Shown one piece after another: positions 57,533 to 64,000 of a DNA stretch of 64,000 bases. The translations under genes and the position numbers were made by a program. The stretch lies in the NCBI GenBank assembly GCA_947247005.1, contig OX365955.1, positions 20,813,322 through 20,877,321 on the forward strand. The letters are read 5' to 3'. Numbering within the stretch: the stretch's first letter is position 1; every line of letters begins with the position of its first letter. Source of the stretch: Spisula solida. Its lineage: Eukaryota > Mollusca > Bivalvia > Venerida > Mactridae. Under the pieces are notes generated by a model. That model was not told where the DNA came from, searched no databases, and saw only the letters and a list, made by a program, of their open reading frames with translations.

Positions 57533-58668
57533 AAATGATTGCGCTGATAGAATAACATAAAATCATCAAAGCCAATGATTAATGACATCAATTTGTGACC
57601 TGGTTTCACTGACAAAGCCTGACCTAATTTGATAACATTTCACAGCAAATATTTCACATGCAAGTAATTACAGCAAGGAGGAAAAGTGCGGGGAAAAATC
57701 AATTTATCAACAAATAACCAATTTGTTGAGTAGAAAACATTCGCACAACATGGAATTTGTTTTCATCCTATTTGCATATCCTCGTAACTTGGGTGACCAA
57801 TTTGATATAACAACAGGCTACATGATCATTGGTCCATAGATTGCACTCAGAAAAACTTTCAGCAATCCATTAAGTGGGTATGGTTATCAAATGGAAATAA
57901 ATCTTGGTTTGGAAATATAAAGAACTCATAAAAACATGTTCCTGTGGCTACAAATTGCCATAGAAACCCGGGAGAACAATGATCCAAGTACAGTAAGTAT
58001 GGACGTAAGGTAGTCAAACTTTTGACAGTGATTAGCTCCCTTAGTAGTCAGATTTAGTCTAAAGGGATTAATGCATATTGAAAATTGATCTAGAACCACA
58101 TTAAGTCATCCACTATAAATACAGTTGTTATTATCATGCATTCCTCATGGAATTGATGGTCTCTGCCAAAAAATGCCTGACTGACAGACTAAAAATCACT
58201 ATATATAAATTTTTGAAGCAAATACACTTTTCATTTAGTTTCTAAGTAATGAACAAGAGGGACATTTTGGGCCCTGTATTGCCTACCTGAGGGCATCAAC
58301 ATTTCAAAACAATTTAAATACTTTTGGCTCCTACAGCCTGTATGCGTGTGCAGCAGACCTACACTGTTTATACAACTATGAAAGAAGATCACCTAGGAAT
58401 GTCATCATGCCTGGTTTTGGAGGAAATGTCATTAAAGTGTTTACACTCAAAAAGCCTGTATTTCAACCCAATGACCTACGTATGCAGTGGAACAGAACTG
58501 TCAACACAATCTTTTGAATAAGATGATGAATCATTCCTCTAAAGTTTTTTCAGAGAACAAAACAGCCCGTGCTCAAGGAAGGATTACGTGACAAAGTGTT
58601 TCATCATGTTTCGTACCTGTGATTCCTTGAACGCCATCAGTTAAAACAAGAATACATTCAATAAACGC
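57533..58668. other. No recognised gene
   Basis: Contains a plus-strand frame at 58324-58521 (MAPTACMRVQ...) that lies in sequence starting 'gaacaagagggacattttgg', a style typical of dispersed bivalve repeats. I see no exon borders. Confidence 0.35.
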
Positions 58669-59086
58669 TTATGCCCCCATGGAAGCCTAGTCCATAAAAA
58701 AGCTAAGTCAATCAGGGGCCATAATTCTTTTAAAATGTTGGATAGGGTTACATGGCTTTGACAATTTAAGGGGCTTTTGATGGTAAACAAGTATGTCAAG
58801 TTTGAAGACAACGCCTTGATGTAAGACGTAATTTGGGTTAACAAGAATTGGACGCTTGATAAGTCTAAGTCCAAAATGAGGTCAATGTGAAGGTCAAAAT
58901 GAGGTTAGGTGATACACTGGTGTGTGGAGAATATTCATATACAACATCCATGCAAGTATGGAAGCTTTGTAGCAAGCCATAATGATGCTAGAAGAAACGG
59001 TCAATTTGGGTTAACCGGACGGACGAACAGACGGATGGACAGGTGAATCACTATATGCCTCCCGATCTATCGATACGGGGGCATAA
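58669..59086. mobile_element. TTATGCCCCC element, copy 4, enlarged
   Basis: Has the family's ends ('ttatgccccc', 'gggggcataa') and its right two-thirds. It carries about 150 extra bases near the left, including 'caggggccataattctttta' and 'gatggtaaacaagtatg', which resemble units of the 11.3-12.6 kb element. It is probably a hybrid or contains a nested insertion. Confidence 0.7.
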
Positions 59087-60321
59087 AAAAACAAGTTAAT
59101 GTCACATAAGCGAAATCATAGACAAAGGGGCAGCGCCTAAATTGGTGTATTGTACCAGAATGACTGACAGAGGCTAACAATGGAACTTCAATAAAGGAAT
59201 AAAGAGACAAAAATCGTGTGATTATTTTACGTAAAATTTGATAGCTTTCCCTGATCACACGGCTGTGTATTACAAGCCAATATCAAAACAGGATAGTTTC
59301 TACAACAATGGAAAGAAAATAACCAGCAGGCATGAAATTGAATTAAAATGATAGAAGTGAGTTGGACTGTGAAATCTGTCTCAAGGTTAGATTAGTCTGA
59401 GACAGATACAGCTAGATGACCTATATTCTTTACATCCATCCATCATTCCACCAGACATCGATAGAGATGGTCTAATTGACATTTTTAAATTGTAAAAAAA
59501 CATTTATCTGCCTCTGCGAAAAGGATGGACTATGTATTACAATCTGAATAAGGTAAGTCTGAACAGACAAGAACTCCGTTGATTATAAGGATACGGTTGC
59601 CCACACTTCATTCTTACAGATAAGACACGCGTTGAAAGGGCATGTTGAAAGGGCACGGTTGCTCACACCTATTAATTTAGTCACAATCTAAATGTTCAAA
59701 CAAGATATGGCTAAAAACAACTAACGTATTAATTTAGTCACAATAAAGAGCCATTTTAACGTAGTGTTTACACAACATCTTTAGAACAAAATCGACAAAA
59801 TCCGAAGATTAATCATTCACTGCCCTTTTAGTTGAAACGCTTCCGAACTCAACAAAATAAAACAGAAGTCAACAGAAACGTCTTTTGACCATGTTTTTTA
59901 CGTGACAGGTTAGCTGAATACCAAAGGGCAATAATTCCGTAAAAATTAATTTGAAAATAACATACTGCCAAGAATATGCACTAACTGTATCATTGAAATC
60001 CAACTGTCATAATGGACTGATGTATAGAATTAAAGCGTGATGTCAATATTTAAAATCCCCCATATATATTTATTTCTGGAGATGTCATATAAAAGCCTAC
60101 ACGCCCATTTTAAATTCTCTGCACAAATTCAATTTACACCAATCTCAAAGGAACCGCCATAAAATAATTGATTCCATATTTATCACAAGAGACTTTCAGT
60201 GCATGACAAATGTATAAATGATACAAGAATAATACTGCTATAAAACACCTGACATCTCACTGGAAAATATGTAACATACAATACAAGAGGCAGATGGCCC
60301 AAGACATGATAATGTCATCAT
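59087..60321. other. No recognised gene
   Basis: AT-rich. 'ggcatgttgaaagggcacgg' forms a small local duplication near 59630-59660. No exon is supportable. Confidence 0.4.
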
Positions 60322-60565
60322 CAGGGTACGGTTTTATCAAAGCACTTACGGAAATCATAAACTTATGATCAAATTTTAATTCTTTATAACTTGTCAAAAA
60401 TTATCAAGTGTGGTAAATGCAGCTGCAATACTAATAATGATTCAGTTAATGCACTCCTACAAACCATATCCATTACCAATTTGCTGGTTGTTAATGAATT
60501 ATAAAGAATTTAAATTTGATTGTAACTTTAAGATTTTCGTAAGTGCTTCGATAAAACAGTCCCCA
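60322..60565. mobile_element. MITE, GGGTACTGTTTTATC family, copy 3
   Basis: The left end 'cagggtacggttttatcaaa' and right end 'cgataaaacagtccccag' are inverted repeats with a few changes. The interior 'acaaaccatatccattacca' matches the copy at 50457..50690. Confidence 0.8.
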
Positions 60566-61281
60566 GTGGCATAACAAAATAATTATGGAGAAACTTTTTA
60601 AAGGTGCAGGCAAGAATACTTCCTCTTTTCTGAGGGCTTTATTTTTTTCAAACTTTTCAAGTTGAATTTATTTGCTTTCATTAGAGTTTTGTTAGGTTTA
60701 TAGTTATTTGTAAATGTGCTAATCTATTTATAGAAGTTGAACAGCAAGTCTGATGTCATCATGTCATCTAGATGTCACAATGACAGCAATGACTTGTCAG
60801 CTAGGATTCAAAAATACGACACAACCAGATATTCTCCATATATACAGTAACGTCCAACTTCATATGCATTTAGGTGACTTTTGTCTGACTGTTGCAATAA
60901 TTAACTAAGTGACAAAAAGGATCCACGCATAATGTGCCAACAGTATGCATAACTTAATTCTAGTGAAGTTTCGAGGAAATACAACCATTCATTATGTATA
61001 TAAAGAGCACAGACATGAAAATATATATCTACAAGAGACAGTCACAGACAGTTGTATCCCTGCCAAAGGGAAAACATTTCTACCGAAAATGATTGAATCT
61101 TAAAAACTAAACAATATGTTTCCCTGCAGCTTGCACTTCACTGCTGTCATTCTGTGAAAATCCCGTGAGAAATGTACCAATTTGTTCTCTAAAAAAAGTT
61201 CAACTAAGGACAACTTTAGCTTGATGGGCAAATGGAGTAAAAATTCCTAAGTGGGGATTATCGACACTTAGCTAAAATCCT
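60566..61281. other. No recognised gene
   Basis: Nothing supportable beyond AT-rich spacer. Confidence 0.4.
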
Positions 61282-61380
61282 GCCAATCATATCGTCTGCT
61301 ACTGACCAAGAGTTTAAAATGGTGTGATCTGATTGGTTGTCTTTATCCATAAGTCTAGTAAGATCAATATTGAATACCAT
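61282..61380. mobile_element. MITE, ATTCAATATTGATCTTA family, truncated copy
   Basis: 'gccaatcatatcgtctgcta', 'gatctgattggttgtcttta' and the right end 'taagatcaatattgaatacc' match 31993..32218. The left terminal repeat is absent. Confidence 0.7.
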
Positions 61381-63284
61381 CCCTGGTTTCATACTAATCA
61401 GGTCAAATATGTGAGTTCTATGACAGTGTGCTTGTTTTGCTTTGAGAAAGCTTCGTAACCTAGTTTTTGACCCCAGGTGTAACAGGTAAGCTAATCAAAG
61501 TACTGAAGTCTGCTACTGGGGGAAATCACAATTCTGGGTATTAATTTGTAGGGTTTCACATTTAATGGTAATGAATTTCAAAACAAATGTTAATATTGTG
61601 ACAAGGTTTCTGAGACGCGATGGCAGCTGAATCATTCAAATCACACCTCAACGGACCCATCACAATACTAGAACTCATAAATCAATATACCTGCTGTAGA
61701 AAAAAAAACTAGAAACTAAAAACTGCGTACACAGAGTCCTTATTTCATAATTATACCTGCGTACAAACTGGATATGGTGCGAATTATAAGCACGAACGAA
61801 TAAGACGGGGACGAAACATAAATAACTCATATGGTCTCGACTTTCGGCGGGAAAATTTATGTAACAGCGCTTGGAAAAGGGTTGTTCTTACGGTAGATCC
61901 AAACTATTTAGCTGAAGATCTCTGGTAAGTTAAAGGACGAAACATGGATCAATACTATCAACAAATGCAAAATATCGTAAATAGTAAAAGACAAGCATAC
62001 GTTAGATTAGAAATTTCTAGCTTAACTGTAATATGAATGTTAAAACCATGAATTGTGTTAAGTTCGTCTGCTCAACGAGTTACTTCTAACAGTGACATTT
62101 TTATCGCCCCTCAAAAATCATTAGTCATTTTACAGCGGGTAGGAATTTATACGCACAAATACATTTCTAATCAAAATAAGGTTTCAAAAAGTTCACACAA
62201 TACAAACAAATAAAAAAATATTAAATTGTTGTTAACAAAAGTTCTCATAAATGGTAGAAAATTACGATATCGGTTGAGTTTTGCAGGCACTTCTTTCTTG
62301 CTCGGATGAATTGGTTGGGGAGAAATTACATTGTTAAAATCGTAGTGATTTCAGGATTGTATGTAATACAAATACTGGGGTTCCCCAAGTAAAAATACAA
62401 AGTTTGATTTACGTTTCATTTTATCTACACTTTCTACAAGATGGTCTTCCATGCACATCTTTATTGCTAACAACTGACACACTGTTTTATTTAACTGTAC
62501 TCTTTTTTGAAGATATTTCTTGTTTCCTTTAATCATAATTAACAACGGAGAAGGGGTGGTATAAATTGGTCACAGGGAAGTGGTTTTAGGGAAAGTACAC
62601 TGTACACGTGAACTTAGTAAAATGCAGAACGTATATTTTGCTTAGATAAAGAAATCACTAACATTTAACCTGGTGAATATCTGGAGAATGACAAATTCAC
62701 AAAATTTTGATGTGGCGGAAATATATGATTTACGATACTAGAAGAGTTAGTTCAATACCTTGGTGGTTGACAATACTTACGCAATTTCTGTAGGTGTGAA
62801 TCGAGGCAATTATGTAGAGACTCGTAACATCAGGAGTGTTTTATGTCAAAGCGCTACTATATAATTCCAAATGACATAGATTGGGGAGAGAGTGCCGCAC
62901 TATGCTTATATCATCTGGATCTTTTTGTCGTTAATCGATTTAATTATTACGTGATGATTTATTGTCATTGTCTAAGTAGCGACTATAAATCACTTCAGCA
63001 GCAAATAAAACATGGTGCATATAATGAACAAATATTTGTATGCGTAGAAATGCAAAATGCATTACAAAATCATAAGTAGTTTCACTATAGCGTACATAAA
63101 AGTACATAGATATTATGATCACAGTAGTTCATGTGCATATCCAGAGGGAGGACGTCCCTCAACACCTGGAAAGTATTTTCTGTATTTTCACAAATTTGAC
63201 AGGGATTATAGTCTGATAAATATATTTTATTGACCCCCTCCAGAGTAAAAAAATTGTCGGTGCACATGGTCCCAGTACTTGGGA
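61381..63284. other. No recognised gene
   Basis: Contains a CpG-containing patch at about 61770-61925 that ends 'gatctctg|gtaagttaaag' on the plus strand, possibly a non-coding first exon of a gene beyond the window. This is unsupported otherwise. Short frames at 62351-62545, 62843-63079 and 62940-63122 are unconvincing. Confidence 0.3.
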
Positions 63285-64000
63285 AACAAGGGGGCCATTT
63301 GGCCCTAAAGTGCTCACCTGATGAATAGCAGTATAGGCAGAATTAGTATTTGTTATTATATGATCTTAATATTTGATGTAGATTTTACAAATACAGGCTT
63401 TATGGTCAGGTTTTATAAAGATGAGGTAAAAAATGTGACCTCTAGAGTATAAACAAGGTTTTTCTTTGATGTAATCTGGTGACCCCAGCTTTTGACCCCA
63501 GATGACCCAGTTATGAACTTAATCTAGATTGCATAGAGACAAACATTGTGACCAAGTTTCATAAAGGTTAGGTTAAAAATGAGTGTTAACAAGGTTTTTC
63601 TTCAATGTGACCTGGTGACCTAGTTTTTAACCCCAGGTGACCAAGTTGTGAATATGACCTAAATTTTATAAAGACAAACATTGTGACCAAGTTTCATAAA
63701 GATTAGGTAAAAAGCGTGACAATTTGAGTGTTCAGAATCTTTTTCTTTGATGTGACCTTGTGACCTTGTTTTTGAACCCAGATGAACCAGTTACAAAGCT
63801 GACGTAGATTTCATAGAGACAAACATTTTGACCGAGTTTCATAAAGATTAGGTAAAAAATGTGACCTCTAGAGTGTTCACAAGGGTTTTCTTCAATGTGG
63901 CCTCATGACCTAGTTTTTGACCCCAGATGACCAAGTTACGAACTTGACCTAGAGTTCATAGAGATACAAATTGTGACCAAGTTAATTAAGATTATCACAA
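63285..64000. repeat. Bivalve-type repeat with about 120-bp tandem units (runs off window)
   Basis: Starts near 'gggggccatttggccctaaa' and contains five to six units with 'gaccaagtttcataaagatt', 'aggtaaaaaatgtgacctct' and 'gtgacctagtttttgacccc'. The array continues past the window edge. Motif style matches non-coding repeats widespread in bivalves. A decayed relative is at 41000..41320. Confidence 0.8.

Noticed and set aside
61770..61930. Plus-strand first exon or promoter near the right end
   Set aside because: CpG content and one donor-like site only; no coding frame or partner exon in the window.

Overview
The window looks like nuclear DNA of a bivalve mollusc, probably a heterodont (clam or dreissenid type). 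It is visibly AT-rich and has no long conventional open reading frame. The few credible coding pieces are short exons with GT/AG borders. The dispersed repeats are of the kind common in bivalve genomes: units with 'gaccaagtttcataaag', elements ending in 'gggggcataa', and tRNA-derived SINEs. The genus cannot be fixed from sequence alone. I see no bacterial operon, CRISPR array, rRNA gene, intact tRNA gene or virus-like gene.

Gene content. The best-supported gene is on the minus strand. Four candidate exons (52240..52320, 50181..50348, 40430..40581, 9459..9570) have splice sites and compatible phases (0/0, 0/0, 0/2, 2/0). Joined, they would encode about 171 residues of a charged, coiled-coil-like protein whose family I do not recognise. 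Weaker minus-strand candidates are an ATG-bearing exon at 41353..41421, a Ser/Lys-rich first coding exon at 9618..10010, and small exon-like segments at 39539..39665 and 8149..8243. Neither end of the gene is established.

Repeats. The rest is mainly introns and intergenic DNA filled with tandem arrays and small non-autonomous elements. Arrays, by unit: 21 bp (2.0 kb), ATN microsatellite (3.5 kb), 21 bp (5.1 kb), 23 bp (12.8 kb), about 40 bp (16.4-17.3 kb), 36 bp (17.7 kb), about 60 bp (18.8-20.1 kb), 38 bp (22.4-23.2 kb), 15 bp then 34 bp (29.0-30.4 kb), 24 bp (41.9-43.7 kb) and 30 bp (52.9-55.9 kb). Because several units are multiples of three, the arrays throw up long artificial ORFs, up to 655 codons.

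Mobile elements. At least nine inverted-repeat families or single elements can be seen from the sequence. They include a 0.72 kb element with about 40-bp termini and TA flanks (2278..2999), a CAGGC-ended element with a 6-bp target duplication (21518..22246), and several MITE families with two to four copies here. There are two copies of one tRNA-derived SINE and several diverged tRNA-like relics. One relic appears to have had the DNA between its A and B boxes expanded into a 23-bp tandem array. Two CpG-richer hairpin regions (20.48-20.76 kb and 33.27-33.83 kb) carry palindromic TGACGTCA sites.

Layout. 0-8 kb: intergenic or intronic DNA with arrays and inverted-repeat elements. 8-10 kb: candidate exons. 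10-40 kb: a long stretch without a convincing exon, dominated by repeats. 40-52 kb: most of the credible exons, with MITEs close beside them. 53-64 kb: the 30-bp array, SINE and GGAC-bearing element copies, and bivalve-type repeats to the window end.
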